From Opitutia bacterium (lineage in GTDB: Bacteria; Verrucomicrobiota; Verrucomicrobiia; Opitutales; Seribacteraceae): a DNA stretch of 49,206 bases. The notes beneath the pieces are model-generated. The model was not told the origin of the DNA. It saw nothing but the letters and a program-made list of their open reading frames with translations, and ran no database searches. Location: assembly GCA_002686835.1 (NCBI GenBank), contig NYYP01000002.1, positions 102,685 through 151,890 of the forward strand, given 5' to 3'. A program made the translations under genes and the position numbers. This document shows positions 35,030 through 44,826 of this stretch, piece after piece (position 1 is the first letter of the stretch; every line of letters begins with the position of its first letter).

Positions 35030-36484
35030 ATGGATGAGGAATTCTTACACCTTTTCGAAGAGTCGCCTGCTCTACGCCTCATGCGTGGAAGGTTAGGCTC
35101 CTTTGTAACCGGTTTCTTTTTCAAAACATTTAAGAAATGGGGAGTTATTGAAGCTTCTGAAGAAGAACTCTCAGCTACCTTGGCCGAACACATCGAGCAG
35201 ATTCGGGAGATCGAAGATGCAGAAGCACCGAAACGCAGTCCGCAGGAATATTTAGATGAATGGTGTGATGAAGAACATCGCTACCTAACCAAGAGCTATC
35301 ACGAGGAACGCGAGGAATATGTATTTAGACTTACCCGGCACTCGGAAAAAGCATTGAGCTGGCTCAATGATCTCCTTGCTATGCAGCATCGTGGATATGC
35401 TACTACCGAATCCCGGTTTAATCGAATTGTTCATGAAATGCAGGAGTTGAGCAATGGGGTAAACTCCGACCCGGATACGAGAATTCGCGAACTTGTCAGA
35501 AAGCGTGAGGATATTGAAGAAGAAATTCGTAAAATTCAAGAAACTGGAGAGGCTCCCATCTTTGGCGAAGATGTAATCCGAGACCAAGTTTATGATCTTT
35601 CTGACCTCGTTGAGCATTTTCTATCAGATTTTCGGGCAATTGAGGAATTTTTTCGTGATCATGCCCGCGAAATTTCCAATCTCTATGCACAGGGAAAAGC
35701 CTCAAAGGGGGATATTGTGGAACATGTGCTCGATGCAGATGAGCAGTTGCGAGCCTGTGATCAAGGAAAGAGTTATTTTGGATTCCGGGAAATGATGATG
35801 AACCCATCGCTAGCCCGAATGTTTCGAAGCTTGGCCGAACAAACATCTGATATCGCTAAAAAGAGAGGATTGGATCCTCAAAAGTTATTTTCTAATTTGG
35901 GAGATCGTTTATTTGGTGAGGCCAGCTCCGCCCATGGTGCTTATGGTCGGATTAGTCGAAAACTACGGCAAGTAGTCGGCGACCATGCAGGTGGAAGTGG
36001 CCGACAAGTCCGAGATACTCTGGCTGAAATTCGTGCCCATGCATACCAGCTCCGCGATGTTACTTTGGAGGACTGGGATTTCGAAATCGAGATTAGACCG
36101 CAATTTTTTACTTTGATGGAGGCAGAATTCTGGGAACCCAAAGCAGTTGAGGCATTTGCAGAGGTTAAGCCCGCTAAGTCGGAAGACTCAGGTTGGATAA
36201 ACGAAATCCTGGGCTCTGTTGGTGAACCTCTCGATCTTAAGAAATACCGTTCCCGTGTAAGCGAGACATTGGGAGAGGTAGAGCAAATTACCCTTTCCGA
36301 AATGGTGGAGAGATATCCCTTGGAGCGTGGTGTAGTCGAGATTGTCTGCTACCGCGTAATTGCCGGGGAGGACCCGCGACATGAAATTCTTCAAGATGAG
36401 CTTATTCAGGTTGATTTAAACCGTCCTGCACAACCTCGTTATGTTGAAGTTGAGCAACTCATTTTTCAAAGAAACAGCTTATGA
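35030..36484 (+). CDS. jetA: JetA/MksF-like kleisin (DUF3375)
   Basis: First gene of an SMC-like operon. In Wadjet (JetABCD) and MksBEF systems this subunit is the MukF-like kleisin that bridges the two ATPase heads. The 484 residues open with a winged-helix-like N-terminus (FLHLFEESPALRLMRGRLGSFVTGFFFKTF), typical of DUF3375. A long charged helical middle (about 90-260) and a C-terminal wHTH-like region follow. The stop overlaps the jetB start by four bases (ATGA). Identification rests on sequence pattern plus the exact A-B-C gene order and sizes. Confidence 0.87.
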   Translation: MDEEFLHLFEESPALRLMRGRLGSFVTGFFFKTFKKWGVIEASEEELSATLAEHIEQIREIEDAEAPKRSPQEYLDEWCDEEHRYLTKSYHEEREEYVFRLTRHSEKALSWLNDLLAMQHRGYATTESRFNRIVHEMQELSNGVNSDPDTRIRELVRKREDIEEEIRKIQETGEAPIFGEDVIRDQVYDLSDLVEHFLSDFRAIEEFFRDHAREISNLYAQGKASKGDIVEHVLDADEQLRACDQGKSYFGFREMMMNPSLARMFRSLAEQTSDIAKKRGLDPQKLFSNLGDRLFGEASSAHGAYGRISRKLRQVVGDHAGGSGRQVRDTLAEIRAHAYQLRDVTLEDWDFEIEIRPQFFTLMEAEFWEPKAVEAFAEVKPAKSEDSGWINEILGSVGEPLDLKKYRSRVSETLGEVEQITLSEMVERYPLERGVVEIVCYRVIAGEDPRHEILQDELIQVDLNRPAQPRYVEVEQLIFQRNSL

Positions 36485-37107
36485 ATCCAGCTATCACTCA
36501 CCGTCATGTTATCGTTCGCCTACTGAACGGACCTATTTATCAAGAAGATCTCGATCTATGGAGTCGTCTTGGAGCCGAATGGGAAAAAATTAAAGGCCAT
36601 TTTGCAGAGATGGGATTGGATGTCGCCCGTGATGATTCGGCCGGATATGCCTATGTTCGTCAAGGTGAAGAGAATTCTGATGAAGAGGCAGAAAATTGGG
36701 ACGATCAAGTATCTGCACCTTTGCCAAGGGTATTGCGGCGGACTAGGTTATCTTATCACCAAACCATCTTCATGATTTTGCTTCGCGAAGAATTGATGAA
36801 GTTTGAGCAAAACCAGGAAGAGGGTGATCACTTGTACCGGTCGAGTCTCGATCTTACAGAACTGATGATGCCTTATTATCCTGAACTGCATGACGAAAAA
36901 AAGGTGCATCGTCAAATAGCCGGTTTGGTTAATAAGTTTGAGGAGTGGGGAATTATTAAAAAGGTGAGGGATAAAGAGGAGGGGCTCTACCGTGTTGAGC
37001 GCATCATTAAAGCGAAATTGCCTCCAGAAAAATTGAACGAAATAAAAAACCAAATCAAACGAAGAGCTCCAGAAATTGAAGAAGAAATGGAGGAAGAAGA
37101 TGCTTGA
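36481..37107 (+). CDS. jetB: JetB/MksE-like subunit (DUF4194)
   Basis: The 208-residue protein matches the MukE-like subunit of Wadjet/Mks complexes. Supporting patterns are RRTRLSYHQTIFMILLREEL (the DUF4194 core), LMMPYYPELHDEKKVHRQI, and a winged-helix hairpin NKFEEWGIIKKVRDKEEGLYRV. The C-terminal tail is acidic. In MukBEF the equivalent binds the kleisin and regulates loading. It overlaps both neighbours (4 bases with jetA, 8 with jetC), so the three subunits are translationally coupled. Confidence 0.86.
   Translation: MNPAITHRHVIVRLLNGPIYQEDLDLWSRLGAEWEKIKGHFAEMGLDVARDDSAGYAYVRQGEENSDEEAENWDDQVSAPLPRVLRRTRLSYHQTIFMILLREELMKFEQNQEEGDHLYRSSLDLTELMMPYYPELHDEKKVHRQIAGLVNKFEEWGIIKKVRDKEEGLYRVERIIKAKLPPEKLNEIKNQIKRRAPEIEEEMEEEDA
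37089..37093 (+). promoter_or_regulatory. GGAGG ribosome-binding site of jetC
   Basis: GGAGG lies six bases before the ATG at 37100 and decides the start. An in-frame TTG at 37076 would add only a Lys-rich eight-residue extension and lacks a comparable site. Confidence 0.7.
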
Positions 37108-40100
37108 ATCTCAATTAGAACTAGAATTTTCTCCGGATAAATCAACCGCCGGATATAGACTGCACGAATTATCCCTTCTTAATTGGGGGACATTTCACGA
37201 AAAAGTATATACTATCAAACCAGATGGACGCACCTCTATGATTACCGGGCGTAATGGTTCTGGTAAATCAACCTTGGTAGATGCTTTACTTACCTTACTT
37301 GTGCCCAATCGTGTCCGTAACTATAATGTTGCTTCTAGTTCCGCTGGAAGCAGGGAACGGAACGAAAGGGATTATGTGCTTGGTGCTTACTCTGAAATTC
37401 ACGATTCGGCAACCGGGCAGGGGCGCAAGGAAACCTTACGTAAGCCTGGCGAAACCTACACCGTTTTACTTGCGCATTTTTTTAATGAAACTTACCAGTC
37501 CGAAGTAACTATTGCTCAGGTTCTTTGGTGTTTGCCTTCAGGTAAGGTGGATAAGGTATACATGGTTGAAAAAAGAAAACTTACCGTTGAGGAAGATTTT
37601 AACCAGTTGGGCGACTCTGACAATTTGCGTCGTATCCTCAAGGAGCGTGGTTTCAACATTTTTGATTCCTTTACCGCTTACCACAAAAAATTCGAGTCCA
37701 TGCTCTTCCTGGATGCGGATTTGGGCACACGTTCTCCCATGTCCATTTTCAATCAGGCTGTCTGTATCAAGGATGTTAAGGATCTTACCCAATTCATTCG
37801 TGAGCACATGCTTGATGACGGAGGAGCCAAGGAAAAATTAGTTGCTCTTCAGGAAAGGTTTGATGATCTTCGAAGCACACACCGTAGGATTGAGACGGCT
37901 TCTTACCAGATTGAGCAGTTGGACGAAATTCGGAACACTCATTCCCAGTTTCTGGATTCAATGAATCTCCGTACGCATGCGGAAAAAATTAGACAGACCA
38001 TCGAGCCTTTTTATGCTCAGGCGGAGTTGGAGCGAAGGACCGACTGGATTGATGAATTGAAGCATCAGGAAGAAGCCGAACGTGCACGCTTAAAAACTGC
38101 CAGGGGCGAGATAGACAGGTATCGCGAAAAATTAAATCATCTAGAACGAGCCCTCTCTGACAGTGATGAGAACCGGAGACTCGAACAGGTGGGGGCAGAA
38201 ATTGATCGTCTTCGCGATAAGCGCGAGGTGGTAAACAAGAGGGCTGCAAATTTTGAGCGTCATTTAAGTGCCTGGGAAAAGGGCTCTTTTGTAAAGCAGG
38301 AGGATGACTTTCTTACCCTTCGTCGGGAATTGGATACGCAGTTACCAAGAATGGAAGGCAAGATTGCCGAGCTTGATGAAAAAATTGTTGAAGTTTCCTA
38401 CCAATTAAAGAAAGCGAATGAGCGGGTGGATACCTTGGAGGATGAGCGGAATTATCTTCTCGAGGCCAACACTAATGTCCCCCCCGAACTGGCCCGTTTA
38501 CGTGCATCGCTGGCCACCGCTTTGGATCGGGATATTGCTGAACTCCCTTTTGTTGCCGAACTCATTCAGGTATTGCCAGATGAGTCAAAATGGATCGGTT
38601 CAATCGAGCGGGCTTTGCGTCCCTTTGCTCTTACCATCGTGGTGCCTCCCAAACTGGCAGATGAGGCCGAAAAATTTCTTGAGGAAAATCATCTTGCGGA
38701 TCGTCTCGCTTTTATCTGCCCAAGTTCCGGGCATTCCAAAGTGAAGCCGGATGATGATTCCTTGCTCGCCAAACTGGTGATTCGCTCAGAGATTGAGAAA
38801 TCAAGACAAGCTTGGCTGAAGTGGGAAATCAACCGTAGATTTCCCCATCTTTGCCTTGAAGAGAGAAATAAGAGATTCGATGAAGTAGCTGACGCAATCA
38901 CTCTCGAGGGTCTTGTTAAAACGGGCGGTTCGCTCCGTGAAAAGGATGATACTTTTTTTCTTGGCGATGCAGCCACATGGGTCCTTGGTTGGGATCTCAG
39001 TCCCAAACAAAAATCATTGGATGAAGCACTTGGTAAATGGAGAGAAGAATCTGATCATGCAGGCCGCTCCATCCGGGAATCTGAGTTTGAGAGACAGACT
39101 TTAAGGGCAAAATTACGTGCTGGTGTACAACTACAAGCCTGTGCCAATGAATTTTCCGATATTGATGTGCTTGGTCTCTCTACGAGGATGGCCGATCTTG
39201 AGGAAGAGGAGCGCGTGATTGTGGGAGGTTCTGATGTCCTCAAGAAATTGAAGGAAGATCATGATGCTATGGTTGAAAAGCTTGATTCTTTGCAGAACAC
39301 CAGAGATCAAATTCTTCAGCGCATTGGTGGAGTCGAAGCCCGAGCCGAAAGAAATGAAACACGTATTGAGGCGATCCGTACATTACTCGAAAAATACCGT
39401 GCCGATCTTATTCCGGAATTAGCTGAAGGAGAGGATTCTGAGGAGGCAAATGACAAAGTAGATGAGGCATTGGAGGAACTTTACACTCAAATAGAAGAGG
39501 AATTTGGTACACCTCCGGAGTCTCCAGATGAGATTGAGGAATCAGCTCGTGAAGCTGCACACAAGGTCGATTCCCGTATCCAGAAGCTCGAACTTTCCCT
39601 TGATAAAATGCGCGATAAAAATGTAGCGGCCATGCAAAGATTCATTGCAGACGGTCGGAATCAAGCATTCAGGGACGAACTTGTTCTCGATCTTGAAGAG
39701 GGATATTCCGAGATCACTTATTCTTCGTTTGAACAAGTACGTAAACAAATTGAAGAGGAGGACCTAGCCAAAAACCATGAGCGTTTTGAGGAGTTATTAA
39801 GGGTTCAGGTTCCTGAAGAGGTTTCCGGTTTCAGTGAGGCACTGGAGTCTCACAGGGACCGCATACGCAAACGGGTCAATGAACTAAACGAGCATCTTTC
39901 CCGGGTAACCTTCGACCGAAAGGAAATTACCTACATCCAGCTTATGATTGAGGATGCAGGGGATGACGGTGTTCGCAGATTTAAGAAACTCCGTAGGCAT
40001 GCCTTGGAGGGAGACCTTGAATCGGATGATGACGATGAGCGTCGTCGCGAGCGCTATCATCGCGTTGAACAGTTTCTTGGGGAGTTGGAACAGGATTTGA

Positions 40101-40594
40101 ATTGGACTGAGCGGGTAATTGATGTTCGAAACTGGTTTAAGTTTCGTGCTGACGAGTTCTACAAAGAGGAAGATACTTTGCGTCAAAGTTACAGTGGGGC
40201 AGCAGGTAAATCTGGTGGAGAAAAAAACCGTCTTGCATCGACGATTTTGGCTACCGCAATTGCCTACCAATATGGTATTGATGTTGGGGGTAAGCAAACC
40301 GAGACTTTTCGTTTGGTCGCAGTGGATGAAATGTTCAGTAAGACCGATGATGAATTTTCCCAGTATCTATTGGACCTGTTTAAAGAGTTCCATTTACAGC
40401 TGTTGATTGTTCAACCTCTGGATGCCAAGATTCATGTGGTGCAGCGCTATGTGGAGAGATACCATGTGGTTGAGCGCAGGGAAGGGCAGTCCTTTGTGGG
40501 AAATCTTAGTGTTCATGAATATTTAGACAAAGATACTGAAGATTCCGATAAGGAAATTGGCGAGGAAACAGTAGCAGGATCGACCGATTCTTAA
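37100..40594 (+). CDS. jetC: JetC/MksB-like SMC ATPase
   Basis: SMC-type ATPase of 1,164 residues, the motor of the complex. The head has Walker A GRNGSGKST (50-58), an ABC signature GKSGGEKNR (about 1036-1044), and Walker B LVAVDEMFSK (about 1072-1081). The C-terminal VQPLDAKIHVVQRYVERYHVV is typical of JetC/MukB relatives. Two long coiled-coil arms (about 260-480 and 660-1000) flank a hinge-like globular part (about 490-650). Such complexes extrude DNA loops. In Wadjet they detect small circles and JetD cuts them; MukBEF uses the same engine for chromosome organisation. No JetD is adjacent: the next gene, 36 bases on, is an aldo/keto reductase. Confidence 0.93.
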   Translation: MLESQLELEFSPDKSTAGYRLHELSLLNWGTFHEKVYTIKPDGRTSMITGRNGSGKSTLVDALLTLLVPNRVRNYNVASSSAGSRERNERDYVLGAYSEIHDSATGQGRKETLRKPGETYTVLLAHFFNETYQSEVTIAQVLWCLPSGKVDKVYMVEKRKLTVEEDFNQLGDSDNLRRILKERGFNIFDSFTAYHKKFESMLFLDADLGTRSPMSIFNQAVCIKDVKDLTQFIREHMLDDGGAKEKLVALQERFDDLRSTHRRIETASYQIEQLDEIRNTHSQFLDSMNLRTHAEKIRQTIEPFYAQAELERRTDWIDELKHQEEAERARLKTARGEIDRYREKLNHLERALSDSDENRRLEQVGAEIDRLRDKREVVNKRAANFERHLSAWEKGSFVKQEDDFLTLRRELDTQLPRMEGKIAELDEKIVEVSYQLKKANERVDTLEDERNYLLEANTNVPPELARLRASLATALDRDIAELPFVAELIQVLPDESKWIGSIERALRPFALTIVVPPKLADEAEKFLEENHLADRLAFICPSSGHSKVKPDDDSLLAKLVIRSEIEKSRQAWLKWEINRRFPHLCLEERNKRFDEVADAITLEGLVKTGGSLREKDDTFFLGDAATWVLGWDLSPKQKSLDEALGKWREESDHAGRSIRESEFERQTLRAKLRAGVQLQACANEFSDIDVLGLSTRMADLEEEERVIVGGSDVLKKLKEDHDAMVEKLDSLQNTRDQILQRIGGVEARAERNETRIEAIRTLLEKYRADLIPELAEGEDSEEANDKVDEALEELYTQIEEEFGTPPESPDEIEESAREAAHKVDSRIQKLELSLDKMRDKNVAAMQRFIADGRNQAFRDELVLDLEEGYSEITYSSFEQVRKQIEEEDLAKNHERFEELLRVQVPEEVSGFSEALESHRDRIRKRVNELNEHLSRVTFDRKEITYIQLMIEDAGDDGVRRFKKLRRHALEGDLESDDDDERRRERYHRVEQFLGELEQDLNWTERVIDVRNWFKFRADEFYKEEDTLRQSYSGAAGKSGGEKNRLASTILATAIAYQYGIDVGGKQTETFRLVAVDEMFSKTDDEFSQYLLDLFKEFHLQLLIVQPLDAKIHVVQRYVERYHVVERREGQSFVGNLSVHEYLDKDTEDSDKEIGEETVAGSTDS

Positions 40595-40630
40595 CCGTAT
40601 TTTTTTGAGCCCAGTCAATCGGACTAGATT

Positions 40631-41659
40631 ATGAGCCTTGGTGAGCGTCCGCCGTTCAGATATGATGGACGGATGCCATACAGGATATGTGGCAACACCG
40701 GGCTAAAGTTATCTGCTTTAAGTCTTGGGTTTTGGCATAATTTTGGTGGTTCCAGTCCAACTTCAGAACAATCAGAAATGATACACACCGCTTTCGATGC
40801 TGGTGTCACAAACTTTGATTTAGCCAATAATTATGGTCCTCCCTATGGGTCTGCTGAAACCAATGTGGGAAAAATTCTTTCGCAGATGCCAAGGGATGAA
40901 TTTTTGGTTTCGAGCAAAGCAGGCTACGATATGTGGCCTGGTCCATACGGTAGGGGCGGGAGTCGTAAGCACATTCTTGCAAGTCTGGATCAGTCATTGA
41001 AGCGCACGGGTCTTGAGTATTTCGATATTTTTTACTCCCACTGTTTTGATGCCTCTGTTCCTTTGGAAGAAACATTGGGGGCGTTGGATACAGCGGTTAA
41101 TCAGGGTAAAGCGTTATATGTTGGAATTAGCAGTTACTTAACTGAGCAAACCAAAGATGTTTTAGAAATTTGTAAATCCAATGGATTGGTAAAACCTGTC
41201 ATTCATCAACCCAATTATTCTATGCTTAACCGATGGGTGGAGGGTAACCTACTTAATTTTTGTGATAAAAACGGAATCGGAGTCATTGCATTTTGTCCAC
41301 TCTTCCAGGGTCTTTTAACTGATAAATATCTCGATTGTATACCGGAGGTTTCTCGTGCTCGTATTCAAGATTCCCCACTTCGTAAAAATGAGATCAGTGA
41401 GCAGAATATTCGGGTCATAGAAGAACTGAACAACCTGGCAGAGAAAAGAGGCCAGACTCTTGCCCAAATGGCATTGGCATGGGTGCTTAGGACCGACCAG
41501 GTTACCAGTGCTCTAATGGGAGCGAGTTCAGTTGACCAAATAAACAACAATGTTGAAGCAGTAAAAAACTTGAGTTTTTCTCCCGAAGAAGAAGAGCAAA
41601 TTGACAAGATTGTGGCTAAGATAAATTTGCCCAAATCACTTTGGGCCAGTGAAGCATAA
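40631..41659 (+). CDS. Aldo/keto reductase, YghZ/Kv-beta-like
   Basis: NADPH-dependent oxidoreductase of 342 residues with a complete catalytic tetrad: Asp63 and Tyr68 (NFDLANNYG), Lys96 (VSSKAGYD) and His137 (FYSHCFD). The motif YGPPYGSAETNVGKIL and its length point to the subgroup of E. coli YghZ, which reduces L-glyceraldehyde 3-phosphate and methylglyoxal. The NADPH site is represented by the C-terminal GASSVDQINNNVEAV. It lies 36 bases behind jetC but has no evident link with it, so its position in the transcript may be incidental. Confidence 0.93.
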   Translation: MSLGERPPFRYDGRMPYRICGNTGLKLSALSLGFWHNFGGSSPTSEQSEMIHTAFDAGVTNFDLANNYGPPYGSAETNVGKILSQMPRDEFLVSSKAGYDMWPGPYGRGGSRKHILASLDQSLKRTGLEYFDIFYSHCFDASVPLEETLGALDTAVNQGKALYVGISSYLTEQTKDVLEICKSNGLVKPVIHQPNYSMLNRWVEGNLLNFCDKNGIGVIAFCPLFQGLLTDKYLDCIPEVSRARIQDSPLRKNEISEQNIRVIEELNNLAEKRGQTLAQMALAWVLRTDQVTSALMGASSVDQINNNVEAVKNLSFSPEEEEQIDKIVAKINLPKSLWASEA

Positions 41660-41676
41660 ACTTATTTAATCGAGCC

Positions 41677-42441
41677 TTACCGTTTTGGTAATGCCGGAAA
41701 AGCAGCCCGCCATTCATCTACCAAACTCCTTTCCAAAATGGCTTCCTTGCAAATACTTTCCTTGCCCAATTCCAGAATGATATTGCCTTGTGGGTCAATC
41801 ACTATGGAGCCACCCGCATATTCAGTTTCGGGTTCTTCCCCTGTTCGGTTGATTCCTACGACATAAGACTGGTTTTCGATTGCCCGAGCCTGAAGTAGAA
41901 CTTTCCAGTGATTCCTTCTCTTGCGTGGCCAGCATGCATGCACCACAAAAACTTCAGCCCCATTTTTTGTGCCTTCACGAAAGACTTCTGGAAAACGTAG
42001 ATCATAACAAATTAAAGGGCAGATTTTCAGCCCGTTAATCTCAAAAAGCTTTACCTGATTTCCGGGCAGATGAACTTTTTCCTCTCCGGAAGGATTGAAT
42101 AAATGGACCTTTTCATAGCTGCCCGTTTTTGTCCCATTTGGGCAGTAAAGAACCACAGAGTTTTTCCCCCTGGCTGAATTAATCCCAGCAGGAGAAATCA
42201 TTCCTCCCATTACCCAAATACCAAATTGTGAAGATAAGTTTTTCAGAAATGATTCCGTCAGGTGAGGTTCACCCCGTAGGGTTTTGTCCAAGTTTAAACT
42301 AAACCCTGTGGCAAAAGTTTCTGGCAATACAAGCAGCGAATCCGGTGATGGCTTATTTGACCTAATCCATTTTTTAACCTGCTCAAAATTTTTCTCCTTA
42401 TCTTCCCAAACAGGAGAAAATTGCAGCAAATAAACTTTCAA
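41677..42441 (-). CDS. Nitrilase-superfamily omega-amidase (YafV-like)
   Basis: Carbon-nitrogen hydrolase of 254 residues with the Glu41-Lys111-Cys145 triad in PETFATGF, YEKVHLFNP and ICYDLRFPEVFR. The motif WPRKRRNHWKVLLQARAIEN is characteristic of the YafV/NIT2 omega-amidases, which hydrolyse alpha-ketoglutaramate and alpha-ketosuccinamate. Initiation is a TTG: an in-frame stop lies four codons upstream and no ATG or GTG is available. It starts nine bases after the DUF1080 stop, so the two are probably co-transcribed although unrelated in function. Confidence 0.9.
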   Translation of the reverse strand: MKVYLLQFSPVWEDKEKNFEQVKKWIRSNKPSPDSLLVLPETFATGFSLNLDKTLRGEPHLTESFLKNLSSQFGIWVMGGMISPAGINSARGKNSVVLYCPNGTKTGSYEKVHLFNPSGEEKVHLPGNQVKLFEINGLKICPLICYDLRFPEVFREGTKNGAEVFVVHACWPRKRRNHWKVLLQARAIENQSYVVGINRTGEEPETEYAGGSIVIDPQGNIILELGKESICKEAILERSLVDEWRAAFPALPKR

Positions 42442-42450
42442 TGTCTCTAA

Positions 42451-43110
42451 TTAAAGTTCAAGGATTTTGATATTTCTGAAAACCACCCTATGAGGAACCC
42501 CATGGTCCTGCAGTCCAATATGGCCACTCATTGGCCGTGCACTAAGTTTGCTGGGTGGTAGCCCCTCATCTGCATCATCGTCCAGATAAACATTTTGTAC
42601 TTCCACCCCATTAATTGCCACCCGTAGGTGATGTCCCTCACACGATAGGATCATATGATTCCATTCTCCCGGTTTCCTGGACATGTTTCTCTTGGGTTTT
42701 TTAAACATGATGATTCCTCCATGGTCGTGGTGGGTCATGCTCTCGTCATTCATGCCAAAACAGTCAAGGATCTGTACCTCCATACCGGTGTGTACCGGAT
42801 TCTTTTTGTTACCCACCCGAAAGAATAAACCACTGTTTCCTTTGGCTGGATATTTATATTCCATTTCGAGAATGAAATCCCCGTATTTTTTCTCGGTAAA
42901 AATATAATCATCAAATCTTTTCCATCCTTCTTGACCAGGCTTAGGATCGATCATCAAGGACCCATCCTTTTGAACCACCCAGTTCCCATCTGTTTTCCAG
43001 CCAGATAAGTCCTTGCCGTTTAGTAAACTCCTAAACCTCTCTCCTTCTTTGGCCCAAGCTGGAGCCATGTGTAAGAAAATAAATATGAGAAAAAAAGGTA
43101 GGGTTTTCAT
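42451..43110 (-). CDS. Secreted DUF1080 (3-keto-disaccharide hydrolase-like) protein
   Basis: Exported protein of 219 residues with a signal peptide (about 1-20, ending near WAKEG). The DUF1080 domain follows: FRSLLNGKDLSGWKTDG, EMEYKYPAKGNSGLFFRVG, EVQILDCFG, EWNHMILSCEGHHLRVAING and GHIGLQDHG. The fold is a concanavalin-like beta jelly roll. Members in Bacteroidetes were described as acting on 3-keto sugars, but most verrucomicrobial and planctomycete copies are uncharacterised. It diverges from a sulfatase, consistent with polysaccharide use. Confidence 0.92.
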   Translation of the reverse strand: MKTLPFFLIFIFLHMAPAWAKEGERFRSLLNGKDLSGWKTDGNWVVQKDGSLMIDPKPGQEGWKRFDDYIFTEKKYGDFILEMEYKYPAKGNSGLFFRVGNKKNPVHTGMEVQILDCFGMNDESMTHHDHGGIIMFKKPKRNMSRKPGEWNHMILSCEGHHLRVAINGVEVQNVYLDDDADEGLPPSKLSARPMSGHIGLQDHGVPHRVVFRNIKILEL

Positions 43111-43250
43111 GATTAAGGGCTTGGAGGTTTATGTCTATCAGAGCAAATCTAAATGCTTCGTAAAAGACAAAAAGGATCTGACATATTATTTTATTTTGGT
43201 GAGATAAAATTTGCTATCTATTTCAAACTTTCTCCTATAGCCTCGCTGTG

Positions 43251-44717
43251 ATGAAAAACCTCATGATTTCATGTTTTTTTATCTTGGGAGGATTTATCAT
43301 AGCTTCTGAGAAGCCCAATGTTATTTTTATCCTGGCAGATGATCTTGGTTACAACGAGTTAGGTTGCTATGGGCAGAAAAAAATCCTTACACCTCATCTT
43401 GATCAGTTGGCCAAGGATGGCATGCGTTTTACCAGACACTACTCAGGAAGTGCCGTATGTGCACCATCCAGATGTGTTCTTCTGACTGGCAAGCATCCTG
43501 GCCACGCCTTCATTCGCAACAACGGGGAGGTACAGCCCGAAGGGCAGCGACCCATTCCCGCTAGCGAATTTACCCTTGCAGGCATGTTCAAAAAGGAAGG
43601 CTATGTAACCGGAGCTTTCGGAAAATGGGGACTAGGTGGTCCTGGTACCGAGGGCGATCCAACTAATCAGGGATTTGACCGTTTCTTCGGGTATAACTGC
43701 CAGCGCCATGCTCATAGTTATTATCCTGATTATCTCTGGAGCGATCGAAAGAAAGTGCCTTTGGCTAACAATCCACCTATTGCCGGCCATGCTTCCTTCC
43801 CTCCAGGTACGGACATGCAAGATCCTCAAAGCTATAACCAGTTTAAGGGCCAGGAATATGCCCCAGACTTAATTAATCGGGAAGTCCTCAGTTTCATTAA
43901 GGCAAACAAAGATAATCCCTTTTTCATATATTATCCCACCATTATTCCCCATCTTGCTTTGCATGTTCCTGATGAGGAACTTAAGCCTTATCTGAAACTT
44001 GGATGGAATGACCCTCCTTTTACCAAAGCTAGGGGGGGCGGCTATACTCCGCACTATACTCCCCGGGCAGCCTATGCAGCAATGATCACCCGGATGGACC
44101 GTTACATAGGGAAGGTGCTTAAATTATTGGATGAATTGGGTCTGACTCAAAATACAATCGTTGTTTTCACCTCGGACAACGGTGCCTCTCACCTCAAACA
44201 GGAAGTGGATTATGATTTTTTCGAGAGTGTGGGTAATCTTCGCGGATTAAAGGGCTCTCTTTATGAAGGGGGTGTCCGGGTTCCTCTGCTGGTTAAATGG
44301 CCAGAAAAAATAAAAGGGGCTACAGTGTCCGATAAAATGAGTGGGTTTGAGGACTGGTTGGTTTCCTTTCATGAACTAATTGAAGCGAAAGCCCCTTTGT
44401 CATCCTATCATGATGGACGGAGCCTTGGGCCCCATTTACTGGGAAAACCTTCGGGTAAACGAAAATTTTTGTACCGTGAATTTTCCGGATATGGGGGACA
44501 GCAGGCGGTATGGATGGCGAAATGGAAGGGCATTCGGCAAAACATCATCCGCAAAAAGAAAGCATCTTTAAAAATTGAACTCTATGACCTATCGATGGAT
44601 GAATCTGAGTCCAGAGATCTTGCATCTAGGTATCCTGATATTGTTTCGAAAATCGAAAATATTATGGAAAACGAACATATTCCATCGTCTGAGTTTCCAA
44701 TGAAGGGAATCGACTAA
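43251..44717 (+). CDS. Secreted formylglycine-dependent sulfatase
   Basis: Arylsulfatase-type enzyme of 488 residues with an N-terminal signal peptide (about 1-19). The calcium-binding ADD (29-31) and the formylglycine motif CAPSR (Cys70, Arg74) followed by LLTG are intact. So are FGKWGLGG, SDNG and the GSLYEGGVRVPL loop. The Cys requires a formylglycine-generating enzyme encoded elsewhere. GTG at 43248 directly precedes the ATG used here. The absence of His after GKW (Gly instead) is shared by a sulfatase subgroup, as I recall. Substrate is probably a sulfated polysaccharide; the exact S1 subfamily cannot be assigned by eye. Confidence 0.95.
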   Translation: MKNLMISCFFILGGFIIASEKPNVIFILADDLGYNELGCYGQKKILTPHLDQLAKDGMRFTRHYSGSAVCAPSRCVLLTGKHPGHAFIRNNGEVQPEGQRPIPASEFTLAGMFKKEGYVTGAFGKWGLGGPGTEGDPTNQGFDRFFGYNCQRHAHSYYPDYLWSDRKKVPLANNPPIAGHASFPPGTDMQDPQSYNQFKGQEYAPDLINREVLSFIKANKDNPFFIYYPTIIPHLALHVPDEELKPYLKLGWNDPPFTKARGGGYTPHYTPRAAYAAMITRMDRYIGKVLKLLDELGLTQNTIVVFTSDNGASHLKQEVDYDFFESVGNLRGLKGSLYEGGVRVPLLVKWPEKIKGATVSDKMSGFEDWLVSFHELIEAKAPLSSYHDGRSLGPHLLGKPSGKRKFLYREFSGYGGQQAVWMAKWKGIRQNIIRKKKASLKIELYDLSMDESESRDLASRYPDIVSKIENIMENEHIPSSEFPMKGID

Positions 44718-44826
44718 AATTTCGACATCAAAAAGCCTGAGATACTCTTCAAATTGTACTCGCAGAAATACTTCGTGGATTAATCTTTACGAATACCAAA
44801 ACAAAGCTGATTCTTTGAATCTTTTT

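Noticed and set aside
39884-40297. 137-codon minus-strand open frame inside jetC
   Set aside because: It lies opposite the conserved ATPase head of JetC, with no recognisable protein pattern.
40595-40630. Remnant of a JetD gene after jetC
   Set aside because: Only 36 bases lie before the aldo/keto reductase start, with no TOPRIM-like fragment or deletion scar visible.
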